This document shows, in pieces, positions 17,801 to 25,599 of a stretch of DNA of 64,000 nt. This DNA is from JBBRVW01 sp038246545 (GTDB lineage Bacteria > Actinomycetota > Actinomycetes > JACCUZ01). The DNA lies in assembly GCA_038246545.1 (NCBI GenBank), contig JBBRVW010000007.1, positions 1 through 64,000 on the forward strand, in the 5' to 3' direction. Numbering within the stretch: the first letter of the stretch is position 1; the number at the start of each line of letters is the position of its first letter. The notes beneath the pieces are model-generated. The model had not been told where the DNA came from. It saw only the letters and a list, made by a program, of their open reading frames with translations, and made no database searches. A program made the translations under genes and the position numbers.

Positions 17801-17961
17801 TGGCGCAGGTGGACCGTGCGGTCAGCCCCGGGAATCGGCAGGTCAGCATTCCGTTGAGCTCGCAGCAGCGGAGCCGGCTGGCTGAGGACGGGCGCCTGCT
17901 CATCTCCTACGAGACGGCGCAGGGCCGAGTCCAGGCTCTGGACGTTCGACTGAACAGCTAG
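14878..17961 (+). CDS. Secreted multidomain PIG-L/LmbE deacetylase
   Basis: A 1027-residue exported protein. A twin-basic signal peptide (MKRRRKVVALAIAAM... ending near AGAA, about residue 31) precedes a PIG-L zinc deacetylase domain with AHPDDD (His54, Asp56, Asp57) and HGNH (His172, His175) metal motifs. Residues about 350-570 look like beta-rich NEW3-type domains (repeated GEPFTATVHL / GSTITVPVVVHN patterns). From about 590 a CBM9-like sugar-binding domain starts with PTVDGVASAGEYPG. Family members remove N-acetyl groups from amino sugars. Its place after a sugar ABC importer suggests extracellular deacetylation of a glycan whose products are taken up by that importer. A perfect hairpin follows the stop. 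Confidence 0.88.
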   Translation: MKRRRKVVALAIAAMVAPLGGVVGGGPAGAADKGGGSYVADAATKINVMGEWAHPDDDTSIIGPCGVLHQRYGVTCGVIMVTRGEGGGNAVGTELGPDLGLRRENEDRVAHYRSGTVDIFNLDRVDFFYNQSAPLTQYFWGQDETLRRITRVIRTTQPDVYVGFTPTLGAGHGNHQQAGRYIWEGVLAAADPTMFPEQLQGPDALSTWQVKKVFSGGSTAGTGGTTSSADCTTGFLPAATNLDTVNGVWTGYDSPYKWPAGNLQGRPAGSAKSWQQVALEGRAAYPTQSRVMYKDTAPPACSRFGMTQSFVPFQPNAAPDGTPNPAAGKDDAMLFGASAPDPGGLPLGTLEYLTFSRFFNVAGEPFTATVHLRSGQKTLPDGTVELSVPSGWTVDGAKRVGTVSDKRETTVSFSVTPAAAAPVNQNAKISAVYTSGSRTGYTDNSVRIVSPTEGRFQRWGNWEEYDQWLTDVAPQAARLGRSAAIQSMAIGSTITVPVVVHNWSNQAQQGEVSLGLPPNFTADAASKPYAALAPGDETTVSFQVTSTHGSLPAQQNVTIPVNTTYSAPAGAGSETLTLSLVPTTTIPHGTSSPTVDGVASAGEYPGPALDIGRIWQGAAGCSTAADCGVNNGTGESNFVKASWSDDALNVFVHVRDDYQAYAVTPAECVGHWQADSVEILLDPRGTSSQDLKDTATTFKLGVFPYTNDPSGSNGNGANGPCWSRDADNHQGYSAGPLAETVSDAPNAPGVEVASTATWVGNNETTTDHAYAGGGYDLEVKIPLADLPAAVDPARLGLNITPYDNDNTAAAGTTTLRHIDSSTRLGWSALGSVQSDPYRWGLAAMDGYTPPAGRSTTPSAPNVSNPNLDGLLSPQTIAQSARNAVPISGRLPVTNGEAIKVMNARLGSSSVTFDLNASRSGTAHVFAWSGLVGAIPVYLTSCSPTADPPPDYGLTPCAVTDGGIPPWSPDMSGHVVAQVDRAVSPGNRQVSIPLSSQQRSRLAEDGRLLISYETAQGRVQALDVRLNS

Positions 17962-17971
17962 GAGCCCGCAG

Positions 17972-18013
17972 TGCCGGACGGCCCACCCTGCGTCTCGGGT
18001 GGGCCGTCCGGCA
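17972..18013 (+). terminator. Strong stem-loop terminator after the sugar operon
   Basis: A perfect 17-bp inverted repeat: left arm TGCCGGACGGCCCACCC (17972-17988), 8-base loop, right arm 17997-18013. It begins 10 bases after the deacetylase stop. No U tract follows, as is common for GC-rich actinobacterial terminators. Confidence 0.85.
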
Positions 18014-18053
18014 TCCCGGGGCACCGCTTGCGCAACCGAAGGGTGAATGACCT

Positions 18054-18125
18054 ATGTCGGAGACTCCGGCCGGTGCCCACATGGCAGCGGAGATCGCCGA
18101 ACAGCCAGCGGTCTGGCAGGGCCTG
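18054..18125 (+). pseudogene. 5' stub of a SIS-domain sugar isomerase/aminotransferase
   Basis: An ATG preceded by GAAGG opens a frame whose first 24 codons include GAHMAAEIAEQPAVWQGL, the typical amino-terminal helix of SIS-domain sugar-phosphate isomerases and deaminases (AgaS/NagB-II/GlmS-like). After that the frame turns into arginine-rich nonsense and runs into the opposing carboxylase gene. No other frame restores the SIS fold. The rest of the gene has apparently been deleted. Such isomerases often sit in amino-sugar operons, so this was probably once linked to the sugar cluster upstream. Confidence 0.5.
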
Positions 18126-18203
18126 TCGTGTCCCGGCCGCCGGAGATCGCGTCGCCGTCCGGCACTCCGGCGGGGGCCGGCAAGCCCACGGCACCGACCA
18201 GGG

Positions 18204-21200
18204 TCAGGAGCCGGACCGCTCGAGCCCGCGCGACACAGCCTCGATCAGCCGCGGTCTGAGCTCGTGCGAGCCGATCACCGCGTCGACCGAGCCCATCGCG
18301 ACAGCCCGCTGGATGCTGTGCACCCCGTCGAACTCCGCCGCCACCTCACCGAGCTTCTCCGAGCGGACCGCGTCGCGGACCTTCGCCAGCTCGGTAGCCA
18401 GCTCGGCCCGGCCGGCGCCGTCGGCACGCGAGGCACGGTCCTCGAGGTCACGCACCCGGGGGTCCGACCCGGTCCGTGCGTCGACGACCCCGGCGAACAC
18501 CACCGCGGCTGCTGGTGCTCCGCCGATCACGGAGGCGTAGGAGCCCTCGACGGCGAGCACGGTCATGCCCTCGTTGAGCGCCTTGGAGAAGACGACGAAG
18601 GCACCGCCGTGGTACCGCGAGACCACGCAGAACACGATGGGGCCGACGAAGTTGACGACAGCCCGGCCGATCTCCGCGCCGTACTCCAGCTGCAGGTTCC
18701 GCATCGAGTCCGGCGATCCGTCGAAGCCGGAGAGGTTCGCCAGGACCACCAGCGGCCGGTTGCCGCTCGCGGCGTTGATCGCCCGCGCGGTCTTCTTCGA
18801 CGAGCGGGGGAACAGGGTGCCCGCGGTCCAGATGTCCGGCCCGTCGCTGGGCGGGAAACCGCGTCGCGGCACCGGACGCGACTCGATGCCCACCAGGCTC
18901 ACCGGGCGGCCACCCAGGTGCGCGTCGAAGACCACGGAGGTCTCCGCATCAGCCATGCCCGCCCACCGCTCCAGCGGTGGATGGTCCTGGTCGATGACCG
19001 CCCGCATCAGGGTGCGGATGTCGAACGGCTTCTTGCGGTCCGGGTTGGTCTCGCCCGAGAAGATGTCGCCCACGGTGCGGAAGTCGCTGTCCGGGACGTC
19101 GTGCGGGTAGGCGCAGACGTCCCGCTCAGCCGGGTCCGTCGTCGTCGTAGGCCGCACCGTCGTCTCGGCGGGGACGACGTAGCTGTGCGCGTAGTGCGCC
19201 ATCAACACCTCGCACGCGCCTGCGAGGTCCGGCGCCCAGTACTGCGCCTGGCCGTTCGGCCCCATCACCCGGTCGTAACCGCCGATGCCGAAGTTGTCCT
19301 CGGCGGACACGCCGCCGGAGTAGTCCAGTGACTGCTTTCCGGTGAGCACCATCGCGCTGTCCGGAGTCATGACGAGGATGCCCTTGGTGTGCATGAGCAT
19401 CGTCGCCTCGGCGTTCCAGTAGGGCTGGGCGCCGACGTTGATGCCCGCGACGACGACGTTGACCTCGCCGCCGTCCTGGGTGAAGGTCACGATCCGGCGC
19501 AGCGCCTTGGCGACCCAGTCCATGTTCTCGGTGCCGGAGTCCATCGAGATCCGAGCGCCTGCTGACAGGGCGAACCACTCCACCGGCGCCGACCTCGACG
19601 CGGCCAGGTCCAGGGCGGCGATGACCCGGGCGCACTCGGCCTCGGCCACGGCGCCGAGGGCCTTGGTCGGGTCGCCGAGCAGGACGACCCGGGTGATGCC
19701 CTCGGGGTGCCCGCCGGGGTAGGACGTGGCCACCCCGACGACGATCCCGGCCTTGTTGCCGCCAGGAGCCCGCGACACCGGCACGAGTGCTCCGGTGTCG
19801 TCGAGGTCGTGCTCGACGAAGTCACCACCGGGCCCGGTCAGCACCTGGACCAGCTCGTAGGGGTAGGTGGTGCCCCTGCGGCGGGCCCGCAGCACCTTCT
19901 GCGCGTAGTCGTCGAGCGGGGCCAGCCGCTCGGTCGGCGGCCCCCCGAACGACGCCACGACACCCGAGCCGGCCCGGTAGGTGAACCGGACCGCAGCCGG
20001 GTGCACCGACCCGTCGGGCGCGACGATCCGGCCCTGGGCCGCGACCTCCTCGATGCCGGCTCCGACGGTCAACGGGGCCAGGGTGCGCTGCAACCCGGCC
20101 AGCTCCTCCGGGGGCGCGTCGATGACCGGCCAGACGTGCACGAAGACGTGGTTCATGTCGAGCCGCTGGCCCTCTGCGCCGCGGGCGGCTCGAGCGCGGC
20201 GGATCGCCTCCAGGCAGCTGGTGATCGCGCGCTCGGCCTGCGGCAGCGAGGTCACGTGACCGTCGGGGTCCCGCACGACGGCCAGGTCGCGGACCTGGGC
20301 CAGGGCCACCAGCCGCTGGTCGGACTCGTTGTCGGGAGCGACGCAGAGGTAGAGCAGAACGTCGTCGGGCGCTTCCAGCCGGCTGATCCGGAAGTCGCGC
20401 AGTCGCCACAGGTTGAGGCGACGGCCGACCATCGGGTGCACGCCGCGCACCAGGTCGTCCTCGTAGACGCCGTCGGGCCCGGGCCGGAAGGTGATGTACG
20501 AGACGTCGTTGTCCGCGCCACTGCACACGGCGACAGCGACCCGGCGTACCCGCGGGACGATGCCGGTCGCCGCCAGCACCGACTGCAGCACCCGGGACGC
20601 CTCGGTGGGTGTGTCGGGTGCCCCCGGCCAGGCGAGGTAGAGGTCGACGACCGTCTCGTGCCCCGGCGGCGCGGCAGCCAGCTGCTCCCCGAGGACCGAC
20701 ACGAGCGCGTGCGGGTCAGCCGTCCCGTCGAGCTCGGACTTCGTCGCGACCGTCGTGACCAGCCGCGTCGGCCGGTCGTCGAGGGTGTAGTCGCAGGTGA
20801 CGAACGGTCGTCCGCCGGCGGAGAAGCTGCGCAGGCCGTGCAGCTCGTGCTCCCGGTAGTGCCGGCGGGCCAGCACCTCGAGCATCGGCTCGCGCTGAGG
20901 GATGCCGCCCGCCAGCCGCTCGGCCAGGTAGCGCACGATCTGTTCGGGGATCGCGGCGACCGCTTCGAGGCGCTCGGCATGGTCGGGGGCGTCCGGGTGG
21001 TCGGTGAGGTAGGCCAGCTCCTCCGGGACGCCGGCCAGCACGTCGGAGCGCACCTCCCGCGCGAGCGGCTGGTCGAACCAGCGGAACCGCGCGCTGCGGG
21101 CCAGCTCGCCCACCACGGGGAACCGCAGCTGGGTCGCGACCACCAGCCGGTCGAGCACGTCGTGCGCGTGCTGCCCGAGGTCGTACCCGGGCGGCTCCTC

Positions 21201-23720
21201 GGACAGCCACTGCTGCAGCAGCGAGGTGACGACGCCCAGGTCGGACGCGCTGCGCTGCTGGGCGAGGAAGACCCGGTAGACGGCCTCCTCGAGCCTCGGC
21301 GTGCGGTCGAGGTCGGTGACGCCGTAGTGCGCGAGGACCTGGGTCATGCGCTCCCGGAACGACTCGGGCAGGTGCTCGCGGTCCACGTCGAGGCTGTGCA
21401 GGTAGGAGTGGAAGTACTCGCGGGGGCTGTGCACCCGGACGTCGCTCGTCTCCTCGCCCGCCGGCCGGTTGCGGGACAGCTCGGCCAGGTCGGCGAACAC
21501 CGTCACGACGTCCAGCTCGGCGCGCAGCAGCTCGGGCTCGGCGGCCAGCGCCGTCGGCCGCAGCGTGAGGTACTCCGCGAGCGCCGCGTCCCGCTCGCTG
21601 GGCGAGCCGTCGAACCCGAGCAGCAGCCCGCGGAGGTCGGTGAGCAGCGCGGTGGCCCGGACCATGGGGGAGGGCGCAGCCGTCGGGGTGGGCAGGTCCA
21701 GCTCGGGGGCATCGGCTGCGCCGGCCGGCGTGCCTCCCTCACCGTCGCCCAGCGGCTCCAGGCGCACCATCGGCATGCCGGACTCGACCTGCGTGCCGGT
21801 GGACACCAGCAGCTCGCGCACCCGCGCAGCGAACGGCGCGGTGACGACGGTCTCCATCTTCATGCTCTCGAGCACCAGGACGGTGGCGCCCGCGTCGACC
21901 GTCGCGCCGACCTCGACCGGCACCGCGACCACGAGAGCGGGCGCGGGGGAGCGCAGCACCCCGCCCTCGTCGCGGGTGACGCGGTGACTGATGCCCTCGA
22001 CCTCGACGAGGTGCACGGCGCCGTGGGCGGCGCCGACGACCCGGAACGGCCGGCCGCCGACGTGCAGCCGGGCCGCGAACTCGCCCTGCTGCTCGACCGT
22101 GACGTCGACGGCCCGCTCGGCGCCGGCCGGACCCAGGCCGACCCGGTACCGGCCCGCCCCGACCTGGGCGACCGCGACCCGGTGGGCTGCGCCGGCGAGC
22201 TTGAGGTCGACCGCGCGGCCGACCTCGTGCCGGGCTTGCGGCCGGCCGCCGTGGGCGGTCGCGAGGAAGTACAGCCGCTCGGCGACCTCCTGCTCGTCGT
22301 AGGCCGTGATGGCGGCGGCGATCAGCGCGATTCCGGCGTGCCGGTGGGACACCAGCCGCCCCTGCACCCGGACCCGGTCGATCCAGCCGGTGTCGGCGCT
22401 GCCGTCGACGACCTCCGGCTGGTCCAGCAGGTCGAGCAGGAAGCTCTTGTTGGTGGCGCCGCCCTCGATGATCACCGTCGTGTCGGCCAGGGCGCGCCGC
22501 AGCCGGGCGAGGGCCTCGTCGCGGTCCCGGCCGTAGGCGATCACCTTCGCGATCATCGAGTCGAAGTCGGCCGGGATCAGGTCACCCTCGCTGACCCCGG
22601 TGTCGATCCGCACGCCGGGGCCGGCGGCGAAATCGAGGTGCGCGATCCGCCCGGGGGACGGGGCGAAGTCGCGGTCGGGGTCCTCGGCGTTGAGCCGGGC
22701 CTCGACCGCGTGGCCCGCCTCCTGCGGGCGGTCGCCCTCGAGCCGGCCGCCGGCGGCCACGTGCAGCTGCGCCTTGACCAGGTCGAAGCCGGTGGTCACC
22801 TCGGTGATCGGGTGCTCGACCTGCAGCCGGGTGTTGACCTCGAGGAAGCTGAACGATCGTCCGACCGGCTCGTAGAGGAACTCCACCGTGGCCGCACCCT
22901 GGTAGCCCACCGACAGGGCGAGCCGCTCGGCGGACTCCTTGAGGTACCTGACCTGCTCGCCGGTCAGCACGGGGGAGGCCGACTCCTCGATCACCTTCTG
23001 GTTGCGGCGCTGCAACGAGCAGTCCCGCACCCCCAGCGCCCACGCGCTGCCCTGCCCGTCGGCGATCACCTGCACCTCGATGTGCCGCGCGCCGGTCACC
23101 AGCCGCTCGAGGAACACCACACCACTGCCGAACGCCCGCTGGGCCTCGTCGCTGGTCCGGCTGAACGCCTCGACCAGCTCGGCATCGGAGCCGACCACGC
23201 GGATCCCGCGGCCCCCGCCCCCTGCGGTCGCCTTGAGCATCAGCGGGTAGCCGATCTCGGCCGCGCGCGCCTGTGCGGTGCCGACGTCCTCGACCGCGCC
23301 GCGGCTCCACGGGGCGACCGGCACCCCGGCCTCCTCGGCGAGGAGCTTGGCGCCGATCTTGTCGCCGAGCCGGCGCATGGCCTCCGCGCTGGGGCCGATG
23401 AACGTCACCCCGATCTGCTCGCAGAGCTCGGCGAACGCGGGGTCCTCCGCGACGAAGCCCCAGCCCACCCAGGCCGCGTCCGCCCCGGTCGCGCGCAGCG
23501 CCCTCTCGAGCACGGCGTGGTCGAGGTACGGGCGGGCTGAGGCCGGGCCGATCGAGAAGGCCGCGGTCGCCTCCCGGACGAACTTGGCGCTGCTCTCGCC
23601 GTCGGTGTGCAGCGCCACGGTCTCGAGCGGCTGCCCGCCGAGCGCGTTGAGCTCCCGCACCGCGTGGATCAGGCGCATCGCCGCCTCACCTCGGTTGACG
23701 ATCGCGATTCGAGAGATCAC
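18204..23720 (-). CDS. Single-chain acyl-CoA carboxylase (BC-BCCP-CT in one polypeptide)
   Basis: Biotin-dependent acyl-CoA carboxylase of 1838 residues making malonyl- or longer carboxyacyl-CoA. Order of domains: biotin carboxylase (RIAIVNRGEAAMRL at the start, ATP-grasp GGGGRGIRVV), a middle region with the biotinyl motif ESMKME (biotinylated Lys621), a linker/BT-like region to about 1200, and a carboxyltransferase with N- and C-halves (GANVGAQPYWNAEATM region; PLVVLANLSGFDGSPDSMRNL). This resembles the single-chain long-chain acyl-CoA carboxylase described from mycobacteria. GTG start at 23720 with AGGAGG 8 bases upstream. It is monocistronic and diverges from the aminotransferase. Substrate chain length is not deducible. 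Confidence 0.9.
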   Translation of the reverse strand: MISRIAIVNRGEAAMRLIHAVRELNALGGQPLETVALHTDGESSAKFVREATAAFSIGPASARPYLDHAVLERALRATGADAAWVGWGFVAEDPAFAELCEQIGVTFIGPSAEAMRRLGDKIGAKLLAEEAGVPVAPWSRGAVEDVGTAQARAAEIGYPLMLKATAGGGGRGIRVVGSDAELVEAFSRTSDEAQRAFGSGVVFLERLVTGARHIEVQVIADGQGSAWALGVRDCSLQRRNQKVIEESASPVLTGEQVRYLKESAERLALSVGYQGAATVEFLYEPVGRSFSFLEVNTRLQVEHPITEVTTGFDLVKAQLHVAAGGRLEGDRPQEAGHAVEARLNAEDPDRDFAPSPGRIAHLDFAAGPGVRIDTGVSEGDLIPADFDSMIAKVIAYGRDRDEALARLRRALADTTVIIEGGATNKSFLLDLLDQPEVVDGSADTGWIDRVRVQGRLVSHRHAGIALIAAAITAYDEQEVAERLYFLATAHGGRPQARHEVGRAVDLKLAGAAHRVAVAQVGAGRYRVGLGPAGAERAVDVTVEQQGEFAARLHVGGRPFRVVGAAHGAVHLVEVEGISHRVTRDEGGVLRSPAPALVVAVPVEVGATVDAGATVLVLESMKMETVVTAPFAARVRELLVSTGTQVESGMPMVRLEPLGDGEGGTPAGAADAPELDLPTPTAAPSPMVRATALLTDLRGLLLGFDGSPSERDAALAEYLTLRPTALAAEPELLRAELDVVTVFADLAELSRNRPAGEETSDVRVHSPREYFHSYLHSLDVDREHLPESFRERMTQVLAHYGVTDLDRTPRLEEAVYRVFLAQQRSASDLGVVTSLLQQWLSEEPPGYDLGQHAHDVLDRLVVATQLRFPVVGELARSARFRWFDQPLAREVRSDVLAGVPEELAYLTDHPDAPDHAERLEAVAAIPEQIVRYLAERLAGGIPQREPMLEVLARRHYREHELHGLRSFSAGGRPFVTCDYTLDDRPTRLVTTVATKSELDGTADPHALVSVLGEQLAAAPPGHETVVDLYLAWPGAPDTPTEASRVLQSVLAATGIVPRVRRVAVAVCSGADNDVSYITFRPGPDGVYEDDLVRGVHPMVGRRLNLWRLRDFRISRLEAPDDVLLYLCVAPDNESDQRLVALAQVRDLAVVRDPDGHVTSLPQAERAITSCLEAIRRARAARGAEGQRLDMNHVFVHVWPVIDAPPEELAGLQRTLAPLTVGAGIEEVAAQGRIVAPDGSVHPAAVRFTYRAGSGVVASFGGPPTERLAPLDDYAQKVLRARRRGTTYPYELVQVLTGPGGDFVEHDLDDTGALVPVSRAPGGNKAGIVVGVATSYPGGHPEGITRVVLLGDPTKALGAVAEAECARVIAALDLAASRSAPVEWFALSAGARISMDSGTENMDWVAKALRRIVTFTQDGGEVNVVVAGINVGAQPYWNAEATMLMHTKGILVMTPDSAMVLTGKQSLDYSGGVSAEDNFGIGGYDRVMGPNGQAQYWAPDLAGACEVLMAHYAHSYVVPAETTVRPTTTTDPAERDVCAYPHDVPDSDFRTVGDIFSGETNPDRKKPFDIRTLMRAVIDQDHPPLERWAGMADAETSVVFDAHLGGRPVSLVGIESRPVPRRGFPPSDGPDIWTAGTLFPRSSKKTARAINAASGNRPLVVLANLSGFDGSPDSMRNLQLEYGAEIGRAVVNFVGPIVFCVVSRYHGGAFVVFSKALNEGMTVLAVEGSYASVIGGAPAAAVVFAGVVDARTGSDPRVRDLEDRASRADGAGRAELATELAKVRDAVRSEKLGEVAAEFDGVHSIQRAVAMGSVDAVIGSHELRPRLIEAVSRGLERSGS

Positions 23721-23901
23721 GTACGACGCCTCCTGTCGGCCCGCGGACAGCTCACCCTAGAGGCGCCGCCGGCTCCAGGCGCCGGCCGCGCCGACCGCCG
23801 CGGGGCTGACTCCGGGTGGTGGCCGGCGGCGCCGCCATCCGGCCGGACTGAGAACATCGCGACCGACTCGTACTCTTGCCGCTCGTCCCGTCACCAGAAG
23901 G

Positions 23902-25161
23902 GTGAAGATCATCGACACGACTGCTGGGGTCAGGCCCCGACCGAACGGGTCAGGTGCCGAGCACATCGCGCTCGTCACCGAGCGCGCCGCGCACAACTAC
24001 GCACCGCTTCCGGTCGTGGCGGCGAGCGCCAGCGGCGCATGGGTCGAGGACGTCGCGGGGCGCCGGTACCTGGACTGCGTGGCCGCCTACTCGGCGCTCA
24101 ACTTCGGCCACGCCCATCCGACCCTCGTCGCGGCGGCCAGGAGCCAGCTGGACAGGCTCACCCTGGTCAGCCGGGCCCTGCACCACGACCAGCTCGGTCC
24201 CTTCTGCGCCGAGCTCGGTGACCTGGTCGGCAAGGAGATGGTGCTGCCGATGAACACCGGTGCCGAGGCGGTCGAGTCCGGGCTGAAGGTGGCGCGCAAG
24301 TGGGGCTACGAGACCAAGGGCGTGGCGAAGGACAAGGCGCACGTCATCGTCATGGACGGGAACTTCCACGGCCGGACGACGACGATCATCAGCTTCTCCG
24401 GCGACCCGGACGCACGAGGCGGCTTCGGTCCGTTCACGCCCGGCTTCAGCTCCGTCCCCTACGGCGACAGTGCAGCACTGGCCGCGGCCGTCACCCCCGA
24501 CACCGTCGCTGTCCTGGTCGAGCCGATCCAGGGCGAGGCCGGCGTCGTCGTCCCGCCGCCGGGCTTCCTCCGCGACGTGCGGGAGATCTGCTCCCGTGAG
24601 CGTGTCCTGTTCGTGGCCGACGAGATCCAGTCGGGGCTGGCCCGGACGGGTCGCACCCTGGCGACCGAGCACGAGGGCGTGGCGGCGGACCTGTACCTGC
24701 TCGGCAAGGCGCTCGGCGGCGGAATCGTGCCGGTGTCCGCCGTCGTGGGGGACGCGGACGTTCTCGGAGTCCTGCAGCCCGGCCAGCACGGCTCGACGTT
24801 CGGCGGCAACCCGCTCGCGTGTGCCGTCGGGCGCGCGGTCGTCGGGATGCTGGCCACCGGGGACTGGCAGGAACGCGCGGGCAGGCTGGGCGACCAACTG
24901 CACGACCGTCTCGGAGCCCTCCTGGGGAGGGGCGTCACCGCGGTGCGAGGTCGAGGGCTGTGGGCCGGGATCGACATCGACCCGCGCCTGGGAACCGGGA
25001 GCGAGATCTGCAAGGCCCTCGCCGAGCGGGGTGTCCTGGCGAAGGACACCCACGGCCCCACGCTCCGGCTCGCTCCGCCCTTCGTCATCGAGCCGGACGA
25101 GATCGACTGGCTGGTGCTGCAGCTTCAGTCGGTGCTCGAGGACCGCACGGCGGGCCGCTGA
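23902..25161 (+). CDS. rocD: Ornithine--oxo-acid aminotransferase
   Basis: PLP enzyme transferring the delta-amino group of ornithine to 2-oxoglutarate, giving glutamate-5-semialdehyde for arginine and ornithine catabolism or proline synthesis. 419 residues, class-III fold: YLDCVAAYSALNFGHAHP, MNTGAEAVESGLKVARKWGY, NFHGRTTTIISFS, VLFVADEIQSGLARTG and the PLP lysine in LLGKALGGG (Lys269). The LDC..AYSALNFGH and VARKWGY blocks favour RocD over acetylornithine aminotransferase. The GTG at 23902 directly follows AGAAGG at short spacing, so the exact start is uncertain; the core begins a few residues later. No rocA/putA is adjacent. Confidence 0.88.
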   Translation: MKIIDTTAGVRPRPNGSGAEHIALVTERAAHNYAPLPVVAASASGAWVEDVAGRRYLDCVAAYSALNFGHAHPTLVAAARSQLDRLTLVSRALHHDQLGPFCAELGDLVGKEMVLPMNTGAEAVESGLKVARKWGYETKGVAKDKAHVIVMDGNFHGRTTTIISFSGDPDARGGFGPFTPGFSSVPYGDSAALAAAVTPDTVAVLVEPIQGEAGVVVPPPGFLRDVREICSRERVLFVADEIQSGLARTGRTLATEHEGVAADLYLLGKALGGGIVPVSAVVGDADVLGVLQPGQHGSTFGGNPLACAVGRAVVGMLATGDWQERAGRLGDQLHDRLGALLGRGVTAVRGRGLWAGIDIDPRLGTGSEICKALAERGVLAKDTHGPTLRLAPPFVIEPDEIDWLVLQLQSVLEDRTAGR

Positions 25162-25599
25162 CCGTCCTCGCTGGCGGTCAGCCGCCCTGCTGCCGCGGCT
25201 GCACGCGTCGGCAGCCGGAACCGGCACGCCCCCACCCGTCCTCCTGCGCTGCGCCGCCGACTCGACACGTCGACCTCCGAGGATGCGTGTTCTGCCCGTA
25301 CCGGGGACCTCGCGGTGGGCGGGCGGCTAGTATCGGAGGAGCGTCGGCGGTGGCAACGCGCCGGCCCAGCGACGATCGTCGCTCTGGGCCCGGTCACCGA
25401 TCGTCGGCGTGAACGAAGGTCCAGCGCTGGAAGGCCGTCCGGCCCCGAGGCGCCGACCTCTCGCGGATCCGCGGGACCGGGTCGCGTCCGGGACGGCCTC
25501 ACGGCCGGCACCGGCCGACCTCCCACCGTCCCGGCTCGCTGCGCCGCGTAGGTGGTTCCCGTTGCGGCGAGCGTGGCGGGCGCTCCGAAGGAGGAGTTT
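25162..25599. other. Intergenic region before the SNF2 gene
   Basis: A 438-base stretch with no convincing gene. It holds a TAGTAT hexamer (25328-25333) resembling a -10 element with GGAGGAG just after it, an inverted repeat at 25363-25390 (separate entry), and a 20-codon frame from GTG 25350 that I would not call a gene without further evidence. GGAGGAG at about 25590 serves the downstream start. Confidence 0.5.
25363..25390. repeat. Interrupted palindrome upstream of SNF2 gene
   Basis: Outer arms GGCCCAG (25363-25369) and CTGGGCC (25384-25390) enclose an inner perfect palindrome CGACGATCGTCG (25370-25381). The core CGATCGTCG occurs again about 17 bases later. It could be a hairpin in the leader RNA or an operator; nothing decides between them. 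Confidence 0.5.

Noticed and set aside
19707..23540. A 1277-codon open frame on the plus strand opposite the acyl-CoA carboxylase
   Set aside because: It is the antisense shadow of a high-GC gene: Arg/Gly/Val/Asp-rich, no domain, no ribosome site. The minus strand encodes a complete carboxylase.
25350..25412. A 20-codon leader peptide (GTG 25350) with GGAGGAG upstream
   Set aside because: Composition is random-like (Arg/Ser/Asp), the TAGTAT element would put the transcript start inside its ribosome site, and there is no attenuator-like structure with a codon run.
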